A stretch of DNA of 28,059 nt from a virus. The DNA lies in IMG/VR virus record IMGVR_UViG_3300011114_000199, positions 1-28,059 of that record, one strand, 5' to 3'. The notes beneath the pieces were generated by a model. That model was not told the origin of the DNA and ran no database searches. It saw only the letters and a program-made list of their open reading frames with translations. Shown here one piece after another: positions 20,871-28,059 of this stretch. Made by a program: the position numbers and the translations under genes. Within the stretch, counting starts at the first letter, position 1, and every line of letters begins with the position of its first letter.

Positions 20871-21107
20871 ATGTTAGAGAAAGTAAACGTAGTTGACCGC
20901 ATTGAAGTGGTCGAAAATGGCAGCGTGCAAGTTCGCACCAAAACCGCCATCATGGAAGATGGCAAACAGATCAGCGGCACATTCCACCGTCATGTCGTTG
21001 CCCCTGGTGATGACTACAGCAATGAAGATGCCCGAGTAAAAGCTATTTGTGCTGCAACGCATACGGCTGACGTAATTAAAGCGTACAAGGCTACTGCCAA
21101 ACCATGA
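20871..21107 (+). CDS. Small conserved phage protein (78 aa)
   Basis: The protein begins MLEKVNVVDRIEVVENGSVQVRTKT and continues with GKQISGTFHRHVVAPGDDYSNED, a pattern I recall from phage tail regions of Proteobacteria without a known function. It is predicted beta-rich in the first half, with a C-terminal helix (ADVIKAYKATAKP). GGAG precedes the start. It overlaps the following HEXXH gene by ATGA, implying linked expression. Confidence 0.7.
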   Translation: MLEKVNVVDRIEVVENGSVQVRTKTAIMEDGKQISGTFHRHVVAPGDDYSNEDARVKAICAATHTADVIKAYKATAKP

Positions 21108-21367
21108 TACGCACTGCCAAAGGCCCAATCCTGCTCTACATGAACCTTTGCGGGTTCAAAGGATGGACTAGCTTTTGGAATATGATTTACATGGCCCCCG
21201 GCTTTGAGCAACACGATGCGTTGATTAGGCACGAAATGATGCACTTGGAACAGATGCGGCGAGATGGTAAGGTGCTGTACGCCATCAAGTACACCTGGTG
21301 GCTGCTGCGCTACGGTTATAAAATGAACCCTTACGAAGTCGAGGCACGAGCCGCTGAACAACCTTGA
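21104..21367 (+). CDS. Minimal HEXXH metallopeptidase-like protein (87 aa)
   Basis: Residues 43-47 are HEMMH, a zincin-type HEXXH motif, within RHEMMHLEQMRRDGK. A possible third ligand lies in NPYEVEARAAE (Glu78 or Glu80) near the C-terminus, which would complete a gluzincin-like site. The protein is only 87 aa, close to the minimum for this fold, with aromatic-rich helices (YTWWLLRYGY). It could trim virion proteins or bacterial envelope proteins, or have lost activity. The motif is direct; catalytic function is inferred. Confidence 0.65.
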   Translation: MIRTAKGPILLYMNLCGFKGWTSFWNMIYMAPGFEQHDALIRHEMMHLEQMRRDGKVLYAIKYTWWLLRYGYKMNPYEVEARAAEQP

Positions 21368-21376
21368 AAGACAAAA

Positions 21377-21694
21377 ATGACTCAAGAAGCCTTCCAACCA
21401 CTTGGCCTGACAGTTAACTTTACGGGCGCAACCAGTGCCCCAACAGCTGTACAGCCTGGCCCATCCAATGTGGTCAACACCAATTATCGGTTTGTCAATG
21501 TTGGCGCGGTAACTGTGTTTTTGGGCACGGGAACATCGTCAGCGTTGGCTGTAACAGCAGCATCGACAACCACGGCTATCCCCCTGGTAGCTGGCGCTGT
21601 TGAAATAATGAGTTTTCCTGCGGGAACATTCTTTACAGGCATTACAGCATCCAGCACCGCGGTGGTCTACGTTACGCAGGGCCAAGGGCTGTGA
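21377..21694 (+). CDS. Small beta-rich structural-type protein (105 aa)
   Basis: The product begins [22 protein letters not shown] and consists of Val/Thr/Ala-rich beta strands ([15 protein letters not shown]) ending in [13 protein letters not shown]. No enzymatic motif is seen. The ribosome binding site is weak (GAAAG), and the stop overlaps the gp4-like start (GTGA). From memory, similar proteins sit just upstream of gp4-type genes in podoviruses. It may be a minor head or head-tail component. Confidence 0.6.
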   Translation: MTQEAFQPLGLTVNFTGATSAPTAVQPGPSNVVNTNYRFVNVGAVTVFLGTGTSSALAVTAASTTTAIPLVAGAVEIMSFPAGTFFTGITASSTAVVYVTQGQGL

Positions 21695-22659
21695 CAACCC
21701 CCCAGGATATCATCAACCGGGCGCTAAAAGACGTTGGCGCTCTAGCAGCTGGTGAAACCCCGGCGGCAGCTGATTCGGCAGATGCGTTCGATATGCTGAA
21801 CGATATGTGCGCTCAGTGGTCAAACGAAAACATGATGGTCTTCTATAAGACTGAGATCATTTTTCCAACAACGCCCAACCAGGTGCAGTACACCATCGGC
21901 CCAGGTGGTCAGGTAGGCGCATCGTTTACAGGCTCAATTGCTGCCACCACGTTGACGGTCACTGCCATCACATCTGGCGCAATTGCCATTGGGCAAACAC
22001 TGTCAGGCACTGGCATCACTGCTGGCACCACCATTGTGGGCTTTATAACGGGCGCAGGCGGCAATGTCAACGAGGCTGGCACCTACACCGTCAGCATCAA
22101 CCAAACAGTGCCCAGCACCACGATTGCAGCTTACTACGAGCGTCCATTGACAATCGAGAGTGCCTTTGTGCGGATTGCTACCATGCAGGGCGGCAGTCCA
22201 ATTGCTGGCGGTTACCTAGACTACCCTGTTGCCATCTTGGGCGCAGAGGAATACCAGAGCATTGGCATCAAGCAGCTGAGTGGGCCGTGGGCCAAGGCCA
22301 TCTACTACCAGCCAAGCGAAGTGCTAGGGACAATATTTGTCTTTCCTAACCCTAGTTCTGGTGAGTTGCATCTGTTTACTCAGACCATCTTTCGGCAGTT
22401 CAATGGCTACGCCGATTCCATCCAGCTGCCCCAGGGTTACAACAATGCGCTGCGGTGGTGCCTGGCAGAACGGTTGATGCCCATGTACGGCAAGACAAAC
22501 ACCACAACAATTGCCATGATCAACGCATTTGCTGCCCAAGCCAAGGCCACCATCAAGCGCACCAATATGCGTCCTCCCCAAGTTTCACGTTATCCTGATG
22601 CCCTGATGGTTGGCAAAGCCAAAGATGCTGGGTTCATCATGGATGGCGGTTTTCGTTAA
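21691..22659 (+). CDS. P22 gp4-like tail accessory factor with an inserted beta domain (322 aa)
   Basis: This is a likely head-completion protein that binds beneath the portal. The N-terminus [22 protein letters not shown] followed by [22 protein letters not shown] is characteristic of gp4-type proteins, as is the C-terminal helix-rich segment [18 protein letters not shown]. Residues about 75-148 ([19 protein letters not shown] to VPSTTI) form a separate Gly/Thr-rich beta domain found in unrelated phage proteins, splitting the family sequence. P22 gp4 is 166 aa, so this homologue is much longer. Translation starts at GTG overlapping the previous stop. Confidence 0.8.
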   Translation: MTTPQDIINRALKDVGALAAGETPAAADSADAFDMLNDMCAQWSNENMMVFYKTEIIFPTTPNQVQYTIGPGGQVGASFTGSIAATTLTVTAITSGAIAIGQTLSGTGITAGTTIVGFITGAGGNVNEAGTYTVSINQTVPSTTIAAYYERPLTIESAFVRIATMQGGSPIAGGYLDYPVAILGAEEYQSIGIKQLSGPWAKAIYYQPSEVLGTIFVFPNPSSGELHLFTQTIFRQFNGYADSIQLPQGYNNALRWCLAERLMPMYGKTNTTTIAMINAFAAQAKATIKRTNMRPPQVSRYPDALMVGKAKDAGFIMDGGFR

Positions 22660-22672
22660 ATAGGATTAAATT

Positions 22673-23272
22673 ATGACTACCGTTGCCATCTCTGCTCTGC
22701 CCGTTGCCACCGTCATCAACGCTGCCGATATTGTTCCATTTGTCCAAGCTGGCACAACCAAGAGCATCAGCAAGACATTGCTGTTCACCAGCCCGACAAT
22801 GGTGACGCCTGTGCTGGGTACGGTTACCAGTGGCAACATAAGTGCTTGTACCAGTACTTCAATGGTCATGGTGACGCCCGTTCTAGGTGCAGCTACAGGA
22901 ACAAGCCTAGCAGTAACTGGTGCAGTCACATCATCTGGCACGGCAGGCGTAGGCTATGCAACAGGCGCAGGCGGGGCTGTAACTCAAATAACCAGCCGCA
23001 CCACAGGCGTGACGCTGAACAAAACAACTGGTTCTATCACTTTGGTGAGTGCAGCAGGATCACCTACTCTTGCATCTTTCACAGTCACGAATAGCACAGT
23101 TGCCGCAACCGATGTAATCATTATCAATCAAAAATCAGGCACTGATTTATATGAAATAGCGATTACCGCAGTAGCAGCAGGTAGTTTTCGAGTCTCATTC
23201 TTTTCACTTGTCGGTACAACTACTGAACAACCTGTATTTAACTTTGCCGTCATCAAAGCCGTAGCAGCTTAA
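22673..23272 (+). CDS. Beta-rich virion protein with duplicated domain (199 aa)
   Basis: The N-terminus (ISALPVATVINAADIVPFVQ) is of the kind found on phage tail fibre proteins. A short repeat, VTPVLGTVTSG/VTPVLGAATG, follows at residues 44-54 and 67-76. Residues 95-199 (YATGAGGAVTQITSRTTG onward) form a beta domain with a paralogue at 8444-8848. AGGA precedes the start. It is probably exposed on the virion, perhaps as a head or tail fibre. Its place between gp4-like and gp10-like genes suggests a tail-hub location. Confidence 0.7.
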   Translation: MTTVAISALPVATVINAADIVPFVQAGTTKSISKTLLFTSPTMVTPVLGTVTSGNISACTSTSMVMVTPVLGAATGTSLAVTGAVTSSGTAGVGYATGAGGAVTQITSRTTGVTLNKTTGSITLVSAAGSPTLASFTVTNSTVAATDVIIINQKSGTDLYEIAITAVAAGSFRVSFFSLVGTTTEQPVFNFAVIKAVAA

Positions 23273-23273
23273 T

Positions 23274-24962
23274 ATGCCAGATTTTGGTTTTGTCGGGACT
23301 TCCTACGAAGCCCCGTCCATTTATCAAGATGCTCAAGAGTGCATCAATTTCTTTGCTGAAATTGACCCTCAAAAGCAGCCTGGGGAGCGTGGCGTTGTAG
23401 CGCTGTACCCAACCCCTGGCCTGACCTTGCAAACGCAGCTGGCGGTGGCAGAGGTCAGAGGGTTACACGCAATGTCGGGAGAGACAATCCTGATTGCGGT
23501 TTCTGGCTCAAGCGTGTATTCAGTCAACACCAGCATGGTGGCAACCTTAATCGGTACGCTGCTAAGCAGCACTGGCCCAGTGTCCATTAGTGACAACATC
23601 ACCACCAACAACGGGTTGACTGCCTACATCGTGGATGGTGCGAACCGCTACACCTGGATTGCAGCCACAAACACTTTTGCAACCCTGTCTAGCGCTGATG
23701 GCCCTTGGCAGGGCGCAAACGTCACTGACCAGGTTGACAATTATTTTATTTACAACGAGCCTGGGACGCAAAACTGGGCCTGTAGCGACCTTGGCCTTGC
23801 CTCATCATCTTTGGCGCTCTACGGCACTGCTGATGGCTCGAGTGACCTGTTGGTGAGCCTTATTGTTGACCGCAGGCAGGTGTACCTGCTGGGTGAGCGC
23901 ACAACAGAAATCTGGACTGACATTGGCAACGTCATTGCTGGCATCACCACGTTCCCGTTTCAACGGGTGCAAGGCACCAGCAGCCAAAGCGGTATTGCTG
24001 CCCGGTTTTCTTTGGCCCGGTTTGGCAACAGCTTTGTTTGCGTGGCTCGAGACACTCGGGGCGATGGCACCATTGAGATGATGGAAGGCTACACCTGGGT
24101 GCGAATTTCTACCCATGCAGTTGAGCAGACCCTCATCAACCAATACATTTCTGATGCCATTGCCTACACCTACCAGATTGAAGGCCATGAGATGTACGTT
24201 GTTACATTTCCAACCATCAATTTGACCTGGGTCTATGACCTGTCAACAAAAAGCTGGCACAAATGGTTGGCGTTTGCCAATGGCGTCTACAGCCGCCACA
24301 GGTCAAATTGCGGGGCATTTTTTAACAGCAGATACATTGTTGGAGACTACCAAAACGGCAAGCTCTACAGCATTGAGAATGATGTTTACACCGAAGACGG
24401 TGCCACCATTCGCAGACTGCGCCGAGCGCCTCACTTGGTAGCAGATTTCCAACGCCAGTATTTTGATGAACTGCAAATCCAATTCCAACCAGGCGTAGGG
24501 CTTGGGGTCACGCCAGAGCAGACTGCTGACGGCATCATCACTGAGTTGCTCAACGTGCCACCAGCAGGGCCAAGCTACCAACTGATTGCTGAGTTTGATT
24601 GGGAATATCTGGTAACTGAGGCTGGAGATGAGATCACAACTGAGGCAGGCGATGGATTTGAATCCTTGGTAACCTTTGCCTACTCTGGCCCAGATACCGC
24701 AGGCGCTGAGATAGTCACTGAGCAATATCCTGCGACACCAGGCTATGACCCCCAGGCCATGCTACGCTGGTCAAGTGATGGCGGCAGCACCTGGTCAAGT
24801 GAGCATTGGACATCAATCGGCAAGATGGGACAGTACAGCAATCGAGCAATCTGGCGGCGTTTGGGCTTTGGGCGTGACCGAGTGTTTGAAGTCAGTATCT
24901 CAGCGCCTGTGAAAGCCGTGATTATTTCAGCTAACTTGAAAGCATCAGCAGGGGATAACTAA
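23274..24962 (+). CDS. P22 gp10-like packaged DNA stabilization protein (562 aa)
   Basis: This is a likely tail-hub protein that closes the head after packaging. The opening MPDFGFVGTSYEAPSIYQDAQ with QECINFFAE, then KQPGERGVVALYPTPGL, is the family start. The middle has repeated beta-strand blocks consistent with a propeller-like body (VDRRQVYLLGERTTEIW, TWVYDLSTKSWHKW, YIVGDYQNGKLYSI). P22 gp10 is 472 aa, so this version has extra C-terminal sequence with a duplicated T-EAGDEITTEAGD segment. It overlaps the fibre gene by one base (TAATG). Confidence 0.85.
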   Translation: MPDFGFVGTSYEAPSIYQDAQECINFFAEIDPQKQPGERGVVALYPTPGLTLQTQLAVAEVRGLHAMSGETILIAVSGSSVYSVNTSMVATLIGTLLSSTGPVSISDNITTNNGLTAYIVDGANRYTWIAATNTFATLSSADGPWQGANVTDQVDNYFIYNEPGTQNWACSDLGLASSSLALYGTADGSSDLLVSLIVDRRQVYLLGERTTEIWTDIGNVIAGITTFPFQRVQGTSSQSGIAARFSLARFGNSFVCVARDTRGDGTIEMMEGYTWVRISTHAVEQTLINQYISDAIAYTYQIEGHEMYVVTFPTINLTWVYDLSTKSWHKWLAFANGVYSRHRSNCGAFFNSRYIVGDYQNGKLYSIENDVYTEDGATIRRLRRAPHLVADFQRQYFDELQIQFQPGVGLGVTPEQTADGIITELLNVPPAGPSYQLIAEFDWEYLVTEAGDEITTEAGDGFESLVTFAYSGPDTAGAEIVTEQYPATPGYDPQAMLRWSSDGGSTWSSEHWTSIGKMGQYSNRAIWRRLGFGRDRVFEVSISAPVKAVIISANLKASAGDN

Positions 24963-25828
24963 TGGCTACTGCTATCCCCAACAGCAACATCAACATCCCG
25001 TTTAGCACGTTTCTAGACCCAATCACGGGCAGACCGAGCCAGGAATGGTTGATGTGGTTGATGAACCCCAGCTTTATTACCGCTAATTTGAGTGGTGCAT
25101 TGCCAGTCGCCAGCGGCGGCACGGGGTTGACCACAATTCCCACTAACGGGCAGCTGTTGATTGGCAACGGCACGGGCTACGCCCTGCACACCCTGACCGC
25201 TAGCACAGGCATTACTGTAACCAATGGCGCAGGCACCATCACGGTGACCAACAGCCTGCCAGACCAGACAGTGGTGCTGACGGGCGCAGGAACTACGGTT
25301 GTGACCGGAACTTACCCGAGTTTCACAATCACCAGCAACGATGCGTTTGTTGGTACGGTAACCAGCGTTGGCGGTACAGGCACGGTCAATGGCATCACGC
25401 TGACAGGCACGGTCACCACAGCAGGCAACCTGACCCTTGGCGGTACGCTGAGTGGGGTAAGTTTGACAACTCAAGTCAGTGGGACGCTGCCAATAGCCAA
25501 CGGCGGGACGGGTACAACGTCCACTACTTTTGTTAACTTGGCAACAAATGTCAGTGGAACCCTGCCGATAGCCAATGGCGGAACGGGTACAACGTCTACC
25601 ACCTTTGCTAGCCTGACAACCAATGTATCTGGTATCCTCCCCGTAGCAAATGGCGGTAATGGCTTGGGCGCTGCCTACACAGTGGCAACCCTGCCAGCAG
25701 CTGGTACGCAAGGCCGCAGGGCGTGGGTAACTAATGCTTTAGCCCCAGCGTTTCTAGCGGCTCCAGTGGGCGGTGGTGCGGTGGTTTGCCCGGTGTTTGA
25801 CAATGGCACAGCGTGGGTGGTGGGATGA
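24962..25828 (+). CDS. Tail fibre/needle-position protein with LPIANGGTG repeats (288 aa)
   Basis: The N-terminus NINIPFSTFLDPITGRPSQEWLMW resembles adaptor segments of phage fibres. Residues 40-60 and 172-235 contain GTLPIANGGTG-type repeats common in tail fibres, the latter as two 25-residue tandem units plus a partial third. Between them is a beta-rich Thr/Gly region. The C-terminal 45 residues (TVATLPAAGTQGRRAWVTNAL) end in a short globular tip. The gene occupies the place of the P22 tail needle gp26, so it could replace that function. GGGGA precedes the start. Confidence 0.75.
   Translation: MATAIPNSNINIPFSTFLDPITGRPSQEWLMWLMNPSFITANLSGALPVASGGTGLTTIPTNGQLLIGNGTGYALHTLTASTGITVTNGAGTITVTNSLPDQTVVLTGAGTTVVTGTYPSFTITSNDAFVGTVTSVGGTGTVNGITLTGTVTTAGNLTLGGTLSGVSLTTQVSGTLPIANGGTGTTSTTFVNLATNVSGTLPIANGGTGTTSTTFASLTTNVSGILPVANGGNGLGAAYTVATLPAAGTQGRRAWVTNALAPAFLAAPVGGGAVVCPVFDNGTAWVVG
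25475..25660 (+). repeat. 75-base tandem repeats in tail fibre gene
   Basis: Units start at 25475, 25550 and 25625 (partial). Each full unit encodes 25 residues beginning VSGTLPIANGGTGTTSTTF. The first two units are nearly identical in protein and diverge mainly at third codon positions. Recombination between units could alter fibre length in frame. Confidence 0.8.
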
Positions 25829-26253
25829 GCCTGGTTACACAAGTTACCAGAGAGCAGATTGAGCGCCTGCAAACTGAAATGGCAGTGTTGCCACAACTCG
25901 AGTTGGTGACCGAACACTCATTCTCGCCTGGGATGTACCTGCGGAAAGTCTACCGCCCAGCTGGGACTTTGATTGTTGGCAAGGTGCATAAAGAGCCGCA
26001 TTTCTTTCTTTGCGCTAAAGGTGAAATAATTGCCTGGACAGAAGGCGGCATGAAGCACTTGTACGCTGGTGATGTGGTGGAAAGCAAACCAGGCACCAAG
26101 CGGGTAACCCTGGCGGTGACTGACGCAATCGGGGTTACGATTCACCGCACTGACAAAACAGATTTAGATGACATTGAAGCTGAATTGATTGAGCCAGACA
26201 CAGCAGCATTGTTTGACTCAGCAAATAAGCTAAAAACGAAGGAGTTGACATGA
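25825..26253 (+). CDS. Cupin-fold protein (142 aa)
   Basis: Residues 45-95 look like a single cupin beta-barrel: GKVHKEPHFFLCAKGEIIAW with the conserved H-x4-F-x-G-type first motif (His at about residues 52 and 55), then GDVVESKPGTKR. Function in phages is unknown; such barrels may bind metal or sugars. The C-terminal 40 residues are acidic and helical. ATG 25825 overlaps the fibre stop (ATGA); GTG codons slightly upstream are alternatives. It sits within virion genes and is likely expressed with them. Confidence 0.7.
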   Translation: MSLVTQVTREQIERLQTEMAVLPQLELVTEHSFSPGMYLRKVYRPAGTLIVGKVHKEPHFFLCAKGEIIAWTEGGMKHLYAGDVVESKPGTKRVTLAVTDAIGVTIHRTDKTDLDDIEAELIEPDTAALFDSANKLKTKELT

Positions 26254-27059
26254 CTTGGGTAGCATTAGCAATTGGCGGTGGCGCAATATTGGGCTACATG
26301 GGTTCAAAGGGCCAAGCCGAAGCTGCCACACAAGGCGCACAGCTGCAATATGGTGCCACTCAGGATGCAGCCAGGCAGCAGCGGGAGATGTTTGACATCC
26401 TCAATGCTCAACAGCTGCCATACCGTACTGCTGGACAAGGAGCGTTGACCAGCCTGCAAGATATGCTGCCGTACTTTACTGAGAAACAAGCCCCGTACCG
26501 ACCGTTTACCGCAGAGGATTTGAAATCCAACCTAGCGCCTAACTACGAGTTTATGAAGCAGCAGGGTTTGGGGGCAACAGCGCAAGCTATGAATCCAGGC
26601 GGTGGCGGCAGCAACATTGATTTGGCACGGACAAAGTTTGCAGAAGATTATGCTGGCAGTGCATACCAAAATGCTTTGGCAAACTATATGTCTCAGCAAC
26701 AAAACATATTCAACCAAGGCCAATCTGAGCGCACCAACATTTACAACAAGTTGTCTAACCTGGCAGGCATTGGGCAGACCGCTACCAGCAACATTGGCAA
26801 TGTTGGCGTTGGTACTGCTGGCAACCTTGGTCAACTTGCAATTGGCGGGGCAACAGCTTTGGGTGCTGGCAACATTGGTGCTGCAAACGCTATGGCTGGT
26901 GGCTATCAAAACATTGGAAATGCTGCTACGTTGGCAAGTTTGTTAAGTCCACAAGGGTCTAGCTACTCACCATCACAAATTGCTAATGCTAATGCCATGA
27001 ATGTTTCCTCTCAACAGGGGCCATTAAGTTCAGATTTTAATAAATACCTGGTGGGCTAA
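26250..27059 (+). CDS. Ejection-type internal virion protein (269 aa)
   Basis: The N-terminus WVALAIGGGAILGYMGSKGQ is a glycine-rich hydrophobic segment that could insert in a membrane during DNA entry. It is followed by a Gln/Ala helix (QLQYGATQDAARQQREMFDIL), a PYRTAGQGALTSLQDM block and repeated Gly/Asn/Ala helices. This layout matches small phage DNA-transfer proteins such as P22 gp7 in position and composition. AAGGAG precedes the start, which overlaps the cupin stop. Function is inferred from order and composition; no catalytic motif is visible. Confidence 0.7.
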   Translation: MTWVALAIGGGAILGYMGSKGQAEAATQGAQLQYGATQDAARQQREMFDILNAQQLPYRTAGQGALTSLQDMLPYFTEKQAPYRPFTAEDLKSNLAPNYEFMKQQGLGATAQAMNPGGGGSNIDLARTKFAEDYAGSAYQNALANYMSQQQNIFNQGQSERTNIYNKLSNLAGIGQTATSNIGNVGVGTAGNLGQLAIGGATALGAGNIGAANAMAGGYQNIGNAATLASLLSPQGSSYSPSQIANANAMNVSSQQGPLSSDFNKYLVG

Positions 27060-27061
27060 AA

Positions 27062-28059
27062 ATGGCTGATTTCAACATAACCCCAATTGGCAACACGGTT
27101 AAGCCCGTGCCTGGAATGTCGTTGTCTGACATGATGAACATGGCAACCAGCGCCCAGGCGTACCAGCAGCAGCGCCAGCTTAACCCGTTACAGCTGCAAG
27201 CCGCTGAGCAGACTGTTGAACAAGCACGGCAAATGAATCCATTGGCATTGCAAGCACAGCGACAAATTGTTGAACAAGCTGCCCAAGTCAATCCGCAATT
27301 ATTAAAAAGCGCTACTGCTGCCGCAGGCACTGCCGAAACTGGTCAAGCGTCAGTTAATATGGATTTTGCCAATAAAAAAATAATTGCTGTTGCCAACAGA
27401 TTAACTTCTTTGATTTTTCATCCATTGATTATTGCTGCAACACAAAATCCTGATGCTGTAAACAAAGAAGACTTTTATGGTTTGATAAAAAACTATGGCA
27501 TGACCCAAGCCAAAGAAATGGGAATACCAGAAGACCAAGCAATTGTTTTATTGCAACCTTATCTTGCAACGCCACCAGCTGCTATGCAGCAGTTTTTAAA
27601 AGATAAACTATTGGGGACAATTGAAGCTGGTAGCCGTGTCAGCGCAATGGCACCAACAGGAATAGCAGTAAACACAGGCGCTGGTGGTGGAACTGTTAAC
27701 ACCAATATTTTTGCAGGTATGCCTCAAGGTGCTGTAATTCCAGGAACTGCTTTTGTACAGCAATTGCCACCAACAACGCAAGGGGTTGCTGCTGAAGGCC
27801 AGTTCCCTGGCGTCCCTGCTGGCACACCATATTTGCTTGGCCCACAAGGGTCTGTTGGTACACAAGGCTTTGGTGCTGGTGCGCCTGCATTGGGTAATCG
27901 CCCTGCTCCAGCTGGCCCTGGTGCTGCTGCGCCTCAAGTTGGTAGGCCGTTTGTCACAGGCCAAGCGCCAGGTGAGGGTGAGACACTTAAATCAAACGCA
28001 GCAACAGCAAGCGCAGATTGGGCAACTACATCTACAGATGCAACTGTTGCTCAACAAAG
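27062..28059 (+). CDS. Partial ejection-type protein, cut by the window edge (at least 332 aa)
   Basis: An open frame runs from ATG 27062 to the end with no stop. It begins MADFNITPIGNTVKPVPGMSL. Residues about 38-85 contain three related Gln-rich helical units (QLNPLQLQAAEQ, QMNPLALQAQRQ, QVNPQLLKSA). A mixed helical domain follows (ADFYGLIKNYG-like region, LLQPYLATPPAAM), then a Gly/Pro/Ala-rich low-complexity segment. The arrangement after a gp7-like gene suggests a second DNA-transfer protein comparable in place to P22 gp20 or gp16. The start has only a weak ribosome binding site. Confidence 0.65.
   Translation, partial: MADFNITPIGNTVKPVPGMSLSDMMNMATSAQAYQQQRQLNPLQLQAAEQTVEQARQMNPLALQAQRQIVEQAAQVNPQLLKSATAAAGTAETGQASVNMDFANKKIIAVANRLTSLIFHPLIIAATQNPDAVNKEDFYGLIKNYGMTQAKEMGIPEDQAIVLLQPYLATPPAAMQQFLKDKLLGTIEAGSRVSAMAPTGIAVNTGAGGGTVNTNIFAGMPQGAVIPGTAFVQQLPPTTQGVAAEGQFPGVPAGTPYLLGPQGSVGTQGFGAGAPALGNRPAPAGPGAAAPQVGRPFVTGQAPGEGETLKSNAATASADWATTSTDATVAQQ

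Noticed and set aside
25013-25711. 232-aa minus-strand frame inside the fibre gene
   Set aside because: It is rich in Cys, Gln and Arg as expected from the antisense of Gly/Thr repeats; no protein-like features.
1-28059. CRISPR arrays, insertion sequences, tRNA or rRNA genes, integrase, lysis genes
   Set aside because: None seen on reading both strands; the only tandem repeats found are the short coding ones listed as features.

Overview
The window is part of a tailed double-stranded DNA phage genome with a P22-like (short-tailed, podovirus-type) virion programme. The evidence is the gene set and its order: small and large terminase, P22-type portal with a Gln-rich C-terminal barrel, scaffold, P22-type coat, gp4-like tail accessory factor, gp10-like DNA stabilization protein and ejection-type proteins. 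No rRNA, tRNA, integrase, CRISPR array or insertion sequence was seen. Several small accessory families resemble those of phages of Burkholderiales and freshwater Betaproteobacteria, so such a host is likely, but that is inference only.

Region 1 (1-3276, minus strand) is a leftward early operon of tightly overlapping genes. It carries a recombination cassette (ERF-family annealing protein, PD-(D/E)XK exonuclease, small SSB-like protein with an acidic ...DIPF tail) plus small unknown proteins. Two of these are very short but have strong ribosome binding sites: 31 aa at 13-108 and a 40-aa membrane protein at 694-816. Region 2 (3277-3802) is the control region. It is AT-rich and divergent, has palindromic operator candidates and one Cro/YdaS-like regulator (3454-3648), and is followed by a 154-base leader with inverted repeats. 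Region 3 (3803-6907, plus strand) is the rightward early operon: a replication-initiation-type protein, zinc-finger-like small proteins, an out-of-phase overlapping gene pair, RusA and NinB. It ends at a hairpin terminator (6938-6960).

Region 4 (6969-11980) holds accessory or pre-late genes: a DUF5856-like protein, Cys-rich small proteins, a phage GroES, small basic proteins, a beta-rich structural-type protein, a Gly-rich protein and a 740-aa protein with a polyvalent-protein-type domain. Region 5 (11981-12380) has no recognised gene. It contains several nested, partly mutually exclusive inverted repeats just before the terminase and is the best candidate here for an undescribed structured RNA or DNA element. 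A weak open frame crosses it.

Region 6 (12381-28059) is the virion module: packaging, portal, scaffold, coat, a candidate decoration protein, a strong terminator, then a three-gene fibre/spike cassette placed unusually between coat and gp4 genes. Next come small proteins (one with an HEXXH motif), the gp4-like factor with an inserted beta domain, a beta-domain paralogue, the gp10-like protein, a repeat-bearing fibre, a cupin-fold protein and two ejection-type proteins, the last cut by the window edge. Lysis genes, the rest of the ejection set and any lysogeny genes (CI, integrase) would have to lie outside the window.
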